Of a DNA stretch of 59,363 nucleotides, positions 16,029 through 23,316 are shown one piece after another. The stretch is from an uncultured Chryseobacterium sp. (GTDB lineage Bacteria > Bacteroidota > Bacteroidia > Flavobacteriales > Weeksellaceae): assembly GCA_913777465.1 (NCBI GenBank), contig CAJYRQ010000067.1:1-59363 (forward strand). Direction: 5' to 3'. The notes under the pieces were generated by a model. That model had not been told where the DNA came from. It searched no databases and saw only the letters and a program-made list of their open reading frames with translations. The first letter of the stretch is position 1, and each line of letters opens with the position of its first letter. The position numbers and the translations under genes are program-made.

Positions 16029-16884
16029 TTGTTGAATAATTTTTAGGATTGGATAGTTGTATTAAGAAACTCTTTTTCTCTTCATAATGGGGTTTAAGAT
16101 TCTCTTGAAAATCAGGATATTGCTTGTACAAAGCCAGTAATTCAGCTATATTATTACAATACTGAATTTGTTGAATTATCTGCTGTTCATTAAGAATATG
16201 CCCGTTTCCAGGTGTTCCACTATTACACCAATCTAAAATCAGCTTCCCTGTCAATTCACTTATCTGAAATTCAGGTTTGCCCATGAATAAGCCAGTTCTG
16301 TCTTTACTTGATACAGCAAAATGTTTTATATCAATATCAAACACCAAAGTAAATTCGTAATCCAATCCATCTCTTTGAACTGATTTTAGACCTACTTTTT
16401 CAGGAATGTATTTACCATCTTTTTGATTGAGTACATAGTCTTGTTTAGTTCTCATAGTGGCAATGACATGAGCATTGGCTTGAAGAATTTTATCTACAAA
16501 GGCTTTTTGTCTCGGTGTAACCTTTGCCCAGTTAGTAAAACTGTTTCCTGCTAATTTGGAATGAAAATCTAATAGTTCATCCCATTCATGAGAAATGGAA
16601 TCAACAATAATAACTTCCATTCCTGCTTTTTCACAAACTTCAATAGCTTTAATATAATTTTCAGGTGTGAATGGTGGTGTCATTATCAGAACATTGTAGT
16701 TACCCAAATGAGCATATAAATCAGCACTTCCATTCTCGGTATCAATTACAGCTACTTTTGACAAGTCACCATCACTCAGTCCTTGTGCTATGAGCAAGTA
16801 AGAATATGTTTTTCCTGTTCCTGATGCACCTTGCAGAGCCATTTTGATTTTAGCTCTCTTTCTTTCGCTTTGTCTTAATTGCAT
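16006..16884 (-). CDS. RecA-like AAA_24 ATPase (Sak4-type)
   Basis: 292 residues. Walker A QGASGTGKTYS at about 18 to 28; Walker B VIIVDSISHEWDELL near 95; then PRQKAFVDKIL and VIATMRTKQDYVL, which match the AAA_24 (PF13479) family used by phages and mobile elements as RecA-like annealing or recombination ATPases. The C-terminal ~60 residues are a helical extension. It probably cooperates with the overlapping DUF3871 protein in replication or recombination of the element. Confidence 0.85.
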   Translation of the reverse strand: MQLRQSERKRAKIKMALQGASGTGKTYSYLLIAQGLSDGDLSKVAVIDTENGSADLYAHLGNYNVLIMTPPFTPENYIKAIEVCEKAGMEVIIVDSISHEWDELLDFHSKLAGNSFTNWAKVTPRQKAFVDKILQANAHVIATMRTKQDYVLNQKDGKYIPEKVGLKSVQRDGLDYEFTLVFDIDIKHFAVSSKDRTGLFMGKPEFQISELTGKLILDWCNSGTPGNGHILNEQQIIQQIQYCNNIAELLALYKQYPDFQENLKPHYEEKKSFLIQLSNPKNYSTNGHTKTH

Positions 16885-16974
16885 AATATTTTTTGTTTAA
16901 TGGTTAATGTTTAATATTTAATTTCTTTAATCATTTGAAGTATATCCTTTTCCAGGTAACATTCAAAAAAGAAA

Positions 16975-17003
16975 AACCAACCTCAAGGTTTTTGAGATTG
17001 GTT
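16975..17003 (-). terminator. Terminator hairpin
   Basis: AACCAACCTCAA and TTGAGATTGGTT form a 12-bp stem with one mismatch, followed on the minus strand by TTTTTC. It lies between the helicase gene and the AAA_24 gene, beyond the second palindrome. Confidence 0.7.
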
Positions 17004-17017
17004 TGAAAATTTTTTGC

Positions 17018-17065
17018 TGCACAAAATTTCCTTAGATATAATATATTATCAGGAAAATATGTGCA
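17018..17065. repeat. 48-bp imperfect palindrome, copy 2
   Basis: TGCACAAAATTTCCTT and AGGAAAATATGTGCA flank an ATATAATATATTAT centre. Same length and arms as 5829 to 5876 in inverse orientation. It starts 9 bp after the helicase stop codon. Confidence 0.8.
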
Positions 17066-17073
17066 TAAAATTT

Positions 17074-19566
17074 TTAAAGAATTGCGTCTGGTATTCTATC
17101 ATAGAGTAGATTGATTTTGAAATTATTAAGATTTTTTCTCCTAACATTTCTATAAAAGCGAATTCTACTTCCGTCTTCCATAGTTCTTTGAGGTTTGAAA
17201 TCATCGGTTATAAAAAATGAATTTATGAGTAAACTATAGAAATTTTCAACTTTTTTTTCAACATCTACTCTTGCAAGTGAATCTTTAAAAGGTATAAACT
17301 CATCTCTTAAAACACTATCGATTGCAATTAATTCATCTATATTTTCAATCATATTTTCTGCAGTGAACTGATTTCTAAATTCTTCATTTGGCTTTGTATA
17401 TAAAAATTTCTCATCTTCGAAAATACTTCTTTCAATACTGTCAATGAATATGTTCCATTTTGAGTATAGTTTAATTTTTGTTGAAGTATTGTGAGTGAAA
17501 TAATATTTATCACCAAAATTTGTCAATGTGTAAAAAGTATCATTTTCAGCATGTAAAGGTATGGTTGATGAAGCTACACAAGACTGAAAATAGAATGAAG
17601 TAAGAAATTTTCTTAGTTTTTTTTCATCTTGCATTTCGGAAATCACAACACTTTGTCCTTTAGATATTACAAATAATAAAATCTGCCTGCTGATGTCTCT
17701 AATTTGCCTTGCACTTGCTTTTTTTCCACCAATTGTTATTTTTTTATTTGGTATTGTTTCAAGCATTTTTTGTAATATAGAATATTCAGAATAGTAATCT
17801 TTGTAATACTCCTCACCACTTAATTCTAAATCTTCTCCTGCCTTATTAATCAGAATAGGTGGCACTTTTTGTAATATATAGTTTCTGTAAATTGAACCAA
17901 TATCTTCTAATTTAAAATCTTCGTCTAAATTAATACCTGAGTCAGAATAAACATTTTCAATCTTACAATTCAAAAATTGATTTGTAATAGCTGTAAAGAA
18001 TGTATAGGTTGATAAATCTCCATCAAAAAATTTATGAGTTAAATAATTTTCACCTTTTTCTAAAATGAATCTTTCTTTAGTTAGATATTCTAATGAGTTC
18101 ATTCCTATTCTTGTAGTTGCTTCAATTTTCTCTTTTGCAATTTTAAAGCGTGAAAGCAAAAGATTATAAGCATTTTCTAAGAGAATTTTGTCCTTATTTA
18201 TATCACTATAATTTACATTACCTTCAAGTGCATACTTGTTGAAAATAAGATTTATCTGATTTTTTAATTCTTGAGCAAAGGGTAGAGATTTAGCATTAAT
18301 TTGATATGGAGTTGGCATTATGATATAAATCTTTCCTTTTTTCCTTTGCCTTGCTAATGTTTGAATCACTGCATTTGCACCATTAGTGAAAACACCTCTG
18401 TTGTTAATAAATTCTTTGAGAGATCTTTTAGGTAGTATAATAATATAAGTATGGTTTAACTTTTCAATATTAACCCCAGTTGTAAAATTTGTTCCTACAT
18501 TTATTTTTTCACAATCATAATGTTTATCAACGTCATTTTCAAAGTCAAAAACATCATTATAACATAAGTTTATATCATCTTTTATTTTGGAAAGGTAACT
18601 GTCTTTGATTAGTAATTGGATTTGCTTTTTTGAATAACAAATTAAATCAAAACTTTTATTGTTATCAATTAAATCTCTTATTAGCTCATCGAAGTACTTG
18701 TTCTTTGATATTGAACCATAATCGTTAAGAATAAAATTCAATTCACTTTGTTTACTTGATATGGGAATTCTTTGAGATTCAATAATTTTGATTGAATGAT
18801 TAGTGAATTCGGAAAGATACTTTATTACTTCCTTTGATGCTTCGTTAAATGTTGCACTTACAACAAAAAATTTCTTGATGATATTTTGAAATTGCCATAA
18901 ACCAAAAATGTATTCTTCTTTAAAATTATGTATTGAATCATGTATCTCGTCTATAAAAACAACTAATTTCTTGTTGGACTTCTCACAGTATGTTATTAGC
19001 CTTCTAAAATATTTTACTCTTTTCTTAGCCTGAAAAATGATTGTTTCACCAGAGTTACCCAATAATGCATTAATAGTCATTACATGCACTTTGAAATCAG
19101 ATATTTTTTTCTCATTAATCAAATCTGTATCTTTGACATTAAACATATCTTCCATAGTCATTTCAGACTTATCTTTTAAGAAATCATAGTTATCAATTTC
19201 TTGAATATCAAAAACTTTTTCAGCATTTATACCCGTTTTAATACAGTCACTTATATATTGCTTTATCAAATTCTTATATGGTACAGCAATAACTACAATA
19301 TAATTGGGGTCAGCAGAATATCTTGAAACAATATCAATTAATGCTTTTGATTTTCCCTGTCCCACACCTGCATTTATTACTACAGTATTTGTTGTTTCGT
19401 AATCTTCATTTAAAATAGGTAAAAGTTCATTAGAAATATATCCATCTTCATTAGGACTTATTATTTCTTTTTCGACTTGATAAAAGTTTGAATCAAAATC
19501 TTCTATATCTACTTTTTTGAATTCAATGGGTAAGTTTTCTACTGGTACTACTTTTTTTCCAATCAT
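17074..19566 (-). CDS. DEAD/DEAH-type superfamily 2 helicase of the island
   Basis: 830 residues. Motif I INAGVGQGKSKALIDI near 62 to 77, motif II VVFIDEIHDS near 204, motif III FFVVSATFNEAS near 235, and a later GTNFTTGVNIE with INNRGVFTNGANAVIQTLAR resembling motifs V and VI of SF2 helicases. The arrangement resembles replication-origin-binding helicases. The C-terminal ~350 residues are unrecognised. As the largest backbone gene and lying beside the integrase, it most likely replicates or resolves the excised element. Start at MIGKK, the first ATG after an AT-rich leader. Confidence 0.75.
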   Translation of the reverse strand: MIGKKVVPVENLPIEFKKVDIEDFDSNFYQVEKEIISPNEDGYISNELLPILNEDYETTNTVVINAGVGQGKSKALIDIVSRYSADPNYIVVIAVPYKNLIKQYISDCIKTGINAEKVFDIQEIDNYDFLKDKSEMTMEDMFNVKDTDLINEKKISDFKVHVMTINALLGNSGETIIFQAKKRVKYFRRLITYCEKSNKKLVVFIDEIHDSIHNFKEEYIFGLWQFQNIIKKFFVVSATFNEASKEVIKYLSEFTNHSIKIIESQRIPISSKQSELNFILNDYGSISKNKYFDELIRDLIDNNKSFDLICYSKKQIQLLIKDSYLSKIKDDINLCYNDVFDFENDVDKHYDCEKINVGTNFTTGVNIEKLNHTYIIILPKRSLKEFINNRGVFTNGANAVIQTLARQRKKGKIYIIMPTPYQINAKSLPFAQELKNQINLIFNKYALEGNVNYSDINKDKILLENAYNLLLSRFKIAKEKIEATTRIGMNSLEYLTKERFILEKGENYLTHKFFDGDLSTYTFFTAITNQFLNCKIENVYSDSGINLDEDFKLEDIGSIYRNYILQKVPPILINKAGEDLELSGEEYYKDYYSEYSILQKMLETIPNKKITIGGKKASARQIRDISRQILLFVISKGQSVVISEMQDEKKLRKFLTSFYFQSCVASSTIPLHAENDTFYTLTNFGDKYYFTHNTSTKIKLYSKWNIFIDSIERSIFEDEKFLYTKPNEEFRNQFTAENMIENIDELIAIDSVLRDEFIPFKDSLARVDVEKKVENFYSLLINSFFITDDFKPQRTMEDGSRIRFYRNVRRKNLNNFKINLLYDRIPDAIL

Positions 19567-19617
19567 AATAATTAACTGTGCTGTAAAATTACTACAACAC
19601 AGTTAATAAATTATGGA

Positions 19618-20829
19618 TTATTCTAACTTTTGATTTAGCTTTTGAATATGCTCACTCACTTTCTTATTTACAACTTTAGCATAATGTTCCTGAGTAATGG
19701 TAATTTTAGAATGCCCTAAAAGTTCACTAACAATTTCCATAGGTACATCATTATATAATAAAACTGTAGTTGCAAAAGTTTTTCTTGCAATGTGATGAGT
19801 TAGATTTTTCTTAATTCCTACTATTTCTGCAATTTCCTTTAAATAAGAATTGAATTTCTGGTTACTGATTCCAGGTAATATTTTATTCATATTTCCTATT
19901 TTCTGATATTTCTCTATTATGTTAGCACTTTTAGACAGAAGAGGTATAGAGATTTCCTTTTGAGTTTTCACTCTTATCATCTTAATCCAATAGTTTCCAT
20001 CAAACCCCTTGACAATATGTTTTGCTTCCAGGTTTGACATTTCATTATATGCCAAGCCTGTGTAGCAACAGAAAATAAACATATCAGCTACTTGCTGTAA
20101 TCTAAATTGTGAAAATTGGTGCTTCTCAAGTGATTCAAGTTCCTCTGTAGTAAGATAAACAACCTCTTTCTTTATTAATTTAACTCTGTAAAGAATAAAG
20201 GGGTCTTTATCAATTATTCCTTCTGAAATTGCTATTCTAATCATTCTTCTGAATCTTTGTATTGTTTTGTTAACAGTTGCAAGAGCTAAGTTCTTTTCAG
20301 ATTTTAGATAAAACTCATAATCTTGAACAAACTTCAAATTCATATCCTTGAACTGATAATCATTCTTATTGTACTGGTGCTTTAGATAGTCTTTCAGTAA
20401 TTGTTTTGCCTGTTTAAACTTCCAAAGAGTACCTATTGTATAGTCTTTACCAACCAGCTTTTCTAACTTATCATTATGTTCATTAAAAACATGAAGTACT
20501 GTTTTGTTCTTTTTGGGAATTTCCCCCTTATATTGCAGAAAGATATCTTCTACATCAAAAGTCTCCTCATTGACCTGTAGAAATAAAAAAGCCTGATTAA
20601 TTTCATTCTTAATCAGGCTTAATTGGGAATTGATAAAAGTATTTTCATCATTAGGTGGTTTAGCTTTCTGCTGCTTACTATTCCAACAATTAGGATTTAT
20701 AAACAATCCTGTAGAAAATGCTTTTCTGTCTCCTTGAAAGGTTAATCTACAGATTATAGGTACTAATCCTTGTTTATTAATTCTGGTTGCAGAAATTAAA
20801 AACAGGATTTTTAAAATATTTATATTCAT
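19618..20829 (-). CDS. Tyrosine recombinase / integrase (Bacteroidota type)
   Basis: 403 residues. N-terminal arm-binding domain (INKQGLVPIICRLTFQGDRK, FSTGLFINPNCWN), SAM-like core-binding domain (about 115 to 210), then catalytic domain: FCCYTGLAYNEMSNL, HHIARKTFATTVLL, LGHSKITITQEHYAKV with the Tyr nucleophile at the end. The first catalytic Arg is Ala (TGLAY instead of TGLRY), as is usual in CTnDOT/Bacteroidota integrases. It lies 211 bp from the tRNA attachment site, the normal place for an integrase gene. Confidence 0.95.
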   Translation of the reverse strand: MNINILKILFLISATRINKQGLVPIICRLTFQGDRKAFSTGLFINPNCWNSKQQKAKPPNDENTFINSQLSLIKNEINQAFLFLQVNEETFDVEDIFLQYKGEIPKKNKTVLHVFNEHNDKLEKLVGKDYTIGTLWKFKQAKQLLKDYLKHQYNKNDYQFKDMNLKFVQDYEFYLKSEKNLALATVNKTIQRFRRMIRIAISEGIIDKDPFILYRVKLIKKEVVYLTTEELESLEKHQFSQFRLQQVADMFIFCCYTGLAYNEMSNLEAKHIVKGFDGNYWIKMIRVKTQKEISIPLLSKSANIIEKYQKIGNMNKILPGISNQKFNSYLKEIAEIVGIKKNLTHHIARKTFATTVLLYNDVPMEIVSELLGHSKITITQEHYAKVVNKKVSEHIQKLNQKLE

Positions 20830-20866
20830 TAGCTATCGTAAATAATTAAAAATGTGTGATTTAATA

Positions 20867-20911
20867 TGCAACCCAAAATTTAAAAGTTGCAACCCAATTG
20901 TATGCCTTTTA
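20867..20911. promoter_or_regulatory. Candidate integrase arm-type sites
   Basis: TGCAACCCAA occurs at 20867 to 20876 and 20888 to 20897, 21 bp apart (two helical turns). Directly beside it TATGCCTTTTA at 20901 to 20911 has an exact copy near the left border at 2819 to 2829. Their place between integrase and att core fits arm-type binding sites. Confidence 0.45.
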
Positions 20912-21006
20912 GACATTAAATCAATATGAAAAAGAATGAAGTAATTAGAATTACAGAATCAAATAGAATAGTAAACTGCTGAAAATAGCTTAATAAACAA
21001 AAAAAA

Positions 21007-21028
21007 CACCTACAGATTGTAAGTGCTT
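21007..21028 (-). terminator. tRNA-type terminator, right copy
   Basis: On the minus strand AAGCACTTACAATCTGTAGGTGT and a T run follow the intact tRNA. It resembles the left copy at 2669 to 2693 and, if the island borders are right, was brought by the element. Confidence 0.6.
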
Positions 21029-21038
21029 GATTTAAAAA

Positions 21039-21068
21039 GTGGTCCCACTTGGGCTCGAACCAAGGACA
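21039..21068. repeat. Direct repeat / attachment core, right copy
   Basis: The 30-bp match to 2697 to 2726. Inside it lies the T-arm and 3' acceptor strand of the intact tRNA, so integration left the tRNA functional. Confidence 0.9.
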
Positions 21069-21113
21069 ACCTGATTATGAGTCAGGGACTCTAACCAACT
21101 GAGCTATAGGACC
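21041..21113 (-). tRNA. tRNA with CAU anticodon (Met or Ile2)
   Basis: 73 nt, complete cloverleaf: acceptor GGTCCTA/TGGGACC, D-arm GCTCAGTTGGTTAGAGT, anticodon stem CCTGA/TCAGG with loop CTCATAA, T-arm CTTGG-TTCGAGC-CCAAG. No encoded CCA. The G1-C72 pair argues against an initiator tRNA; it is an elongator tRNA-Met or a lysidine-modified tRNA-Ile reading AUA. It is the integration site of the island. Confidence 0.93.
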
Positions 21114-21176
21114 TCAAAAATTTGGTTAAATTTTGTGATTGCAAAAATAGCAAAATTTCTGTTCCTACAAAATTAT

Positions 21177-21575
21177 TTAGGGTTTTTCTTGGCACAATTC
21201 TACGAGGACGCCGTTGGTGGATTTGGGATGAAGGAAGACAACGAGTTTATTATCAGCACCTTGTTTGGGTTCTTCGGAGATAAATTCGAAGCCTTCTTTT
21301 TTCAGTCTTTGCACTTCGGCCGCGATATCATCTACCCCGAATGCCAGATGGTGGATGCCCTCCCCTTTCTTGCCGATGAATTTGGAAACGGGGCTGTCTT
21401 CCCGGCTCGCTTCCAGAAGCTCGATTTTGCTCTCGCCGGCGGCATAAAAGGAAGTTGTCACGCCTTCCCGCTCCACCGATTCTTTTTTATAGGATTCCTT
21501 TCCCAGCAGCTTCGCAAAAAGTTCGTCGGAAACCCCCAGGGATTGTACGGCAATACCGATATGTTCTAATTTCAT
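21177..21575 (-). CDS. mce: Methylmalonyl-CoA epimerase
   Basis: 132 residues of the vicinal oxygen chelate fold. MKLEHIGIAVQSL supplies the first metal His; FIGKKGEGIHHLAFGVDDI the second; the C-terminal GVLVELCQ holds the metal-binding Glu. Length is normal. It interconverts (R)- and (S)-methylmalonyl-CoA in propionate metabolism. First host gene right of the island; GC content jumps to about 45% here. Divergent from rbfA. Confidence 0.93.
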   Translation of the reverse strand: MKLEHIGIAVQSLGVSDELFAKLLGKESYKKESVEREGVTTSFYAAGESKIELLEASREDSPVSKFIGKKGEGIHHLAFGVDDIAAEVQRLKKEGFEFISEEPKQGADNKLVVFLHPKSTNGVLVELCQEKP

Positions 21576-21649
21576 AAAAAATAAAATAAATTAAGTCGTA
21601 ATTTTGAAAGAGCCGCCGGATTTCGGGGCAGCAATTCAAACAAAAGTAC

Positions 21650-21657
21650 TAAATTTG
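21650..21657 (+). promoter_or_regulatory. Bacteroidota -7 element for rbfA
   Basis: TAAATTTG matches the TAnnTTTG consensus, 8 bp before the rbfA ATG at 21666, so the leader would be only a few bases. Confidence 0.55.
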
Positions 21658-21665
21658 CAGAAATT

Positions 21666-22025
21666 ATGGAAAGTAACAGACAAAGAAAAGTAGCCCAGAT
21701 CATACAGGAAGATTTCGCAGAACTATTCCGCAAGCAGGCATCAGAAAGCAAGCAGAGCATTCTGGTAACGGTTTCGGATGTAAAGGTGACGCCGGATCTC
21801 AGCATTGCCAAGATTTATTTAAGCATTTTCCCGCAGGAACATCGCAAGGCAGTGATGAAAGAGATCGAGGAAAATAAGGCGCAGTACCGGAATTTCATCG
21901 GACAGAAAATGGCAAAGCAGGTGCGTGTGATCCCGAATCTCAATTTTTACCTGGATACAACACTGGACGATGTGGAAAAACTGGAGCGCGAACTGAGAGG
22001 CGAAGGCGATAACCCGATTCTGTAA
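21666..22025 (+). CDS. rbfA: 30S ribosome-binding factor A
   Basis: 119 residues, normal for RbfA. Signature at the N-terminus (NRQRKVAQIIQEDFAELF) and the KH-like core with VTVSDVKVTPDLSIAKIYLS, then IPNLNFYLDTTLDD. RbfA binds the 30S subunit late in assembly, near 16S rRNA helix 1, and helps cold adaptation. It is followed 3 bp later by a permease gene, so the two are in one operon. Confidence 0.96.
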   Translation: MESNRQRKVAQIIQEDFAELFRKQASESKQSILVTVSDVKVTPDLSIAKIYLSIFPQEHRKAVMKEIEENKAQYRNFIGQKMAKQVRVIPNLNFYLDTTLDDVEKLERELRGEGDNPIL

Positions 22026-22028
22026 ACT

Positions 22029-23267
22029 TTGAAAAACATTGCTTTTTATATTGCTTCCCGTTACCTTTTGTCAAAAAAAGGGAGCACGGCCGTGACCTTT
22101 ATTACCTGGTTGGCGGTGGGTGCGATGACGGTAGCGGTAACGGCAATGTTTGTCATCATCTCCGTTTTTTCGGGCCTGGAAGATCTCAATAAAGACCTGA
22201 TCTCCAACCTCCACGCCGACCTTACTATCAAAAGTACGTCCGGCAAAACCCTGAAAGACCTGGACCAGATCACCACGGTTCTGAAAAACAACAAGGAGAT
22301 CAGTCATTTTTCTAGAGTAATTGAAGAAAAAGTCTATATCAGCTTCAACGGAAAAGGCGACATTGCCTATCTGCGCGGTGTCGATTCTGCCTACACGAAA
22401 GTGAATCCTATCGATAAAGAAGTATTCTTCGGTGTTTATCCGGGATTCAAGTACTCCAATGAAGTCCTGATGGAAAATTCGCTGGACATCCGGCTGTCTG
22501 TTCCGGTAGCCACGGAGAACGGCTATGCCACGATATTCATGCCGAAGCCGGGAACCGGAATTATTAATAAGGAAGAAGACATCTATAACAAAAAAGACAT
22601 TCTGGTTACCGGGCTTTTCCCCGGAAAAGACCAGCTCGACAACTACATCATTGCCCCGATCGAACTCACGGAAGAACTGCTCAGCCTGCCGAAACATTCG
22701 GCTTACCAGATCGTGATCAAGCTTAAAAATCCTGAAAATGCCGATGCCGTAAAGCAGCAGCTTACCACTTCCCTCGGCGGCAGCCTCAGAGGTGAAAAGA
22801 CCCCTGCCGGAAAACAGCTCGAAATCAAAACAAAGCAGGAAGAAAATGCTGCGTTCTGGAAGATGATCAATACCGAAAAGCTGTTCATTTATTTAATTTT
22901 CGCACTGGTTATTTTCATTACGACTTTCAATCTGGCAGGAGCCATCATTATCCTTCAGCTGGATAAAAAGGAACAGGCAAAATCTTTGGTTTCTTTAGGA
23001 TTTCCGTTAAGCCATCTGCGCCAGGTCTATTTCTATACCGGGATCCTGATCGTGGTATTGGGAATCATCTCCGGTTTAATCCTGGGCACCGGCCTCTGCT
23101 ATTTCCAGCAGTACACGGAATTCTTCAAGGCCAATGAAAGCCTTCCTTTCCCGGTAAAGATCGTCGGCAAAAACTACCTGATCGTAGCCCTTACCGCTTC
23201 CCTTTTCGGGTTTGGTATTTCATGGGTATTCTCAAAGATCAGCAAGGACTATATTACTAAAAATTAA
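22029..23267 (+). CDS. FtsX-like ABC transporter permease (LolC/E type)
   Basis: 412 residues with TTG start at 22029 (KNIAFYIASRYLLSKKGSTA). Four membrane segments: about 20 to 45, 284 to 310, 333 to 357 and 380 to 400, with a large periplasmic MacB-type domain between the first and second. This topology matches LolC/LolE, which extract lipoproteins for the outer membrane. No ATPase is adjacent; the partner must be elsewhere. The position after rbfA is common in flavobacteria. Confidence 0.88.
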   Translation: MKNIAFYIASRYLLSKKGSTAVTFITWLAVGAMTVAVTAMFVIISVFSGLEDLNKDLISNLHADLTIKSTSGKTLKDLDQITTVLKNNKEISHFSRVIEEKVYISFNGKGDIAYLRGVDSAYTKVNPIDKEVFFGVYPGFKYSNEVLMENSLDIRLSVPVATENGYATIFMPKPGTGIINKEEDIYNKKDILVTGLFPGKDQLDNYIIAPIELTEELLSLPKHSAYQIVIKLKNPENADAVKQQLTTSLGGSLRGEKTPAGKQLEIKTKQEENAAFWKMINTEKLFIYLIFALVIFITTFNLAGAIIILQLDKKEQAKSLVSLGFPLSHLRQVYFYTGILIVVLGIISGLILGTGLCYFQQYTEFFKANESLPFPVKIVGKNYLIVALTASLFGFGISWVFSKISKDYITKN

Positions 23268-23290
23268 CATTTTCCGTATTCATTTTTTTG

Positions 23291-23298
23291 TACCTTTA
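23291..23298 (+). promoter_or_regulatory. -7 promoter element for the secreted endonuclease
   Basis: TTTG-TACCTTTA, a near match to TAnnTTTG, 19 bp before the ATG at 23317. Confidence 0.4.
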
Positions 23299-23316
23299 CG
23301 GCCCCAATTTTAAAAA

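Noticed and set aside
2697-21068. Complete prophage
   Set aside because: No capsid, portal, terminase, tail or lysis gene is visible; the content is integrase, helicase, RecA-like ATPase and defence cargo.
2697-21068. Conjugative element
   Set aside because: No relaxase, coupling protein or type IV secretion (Tra) gene is seen. Mobilisation by a helper cannot be excluded.
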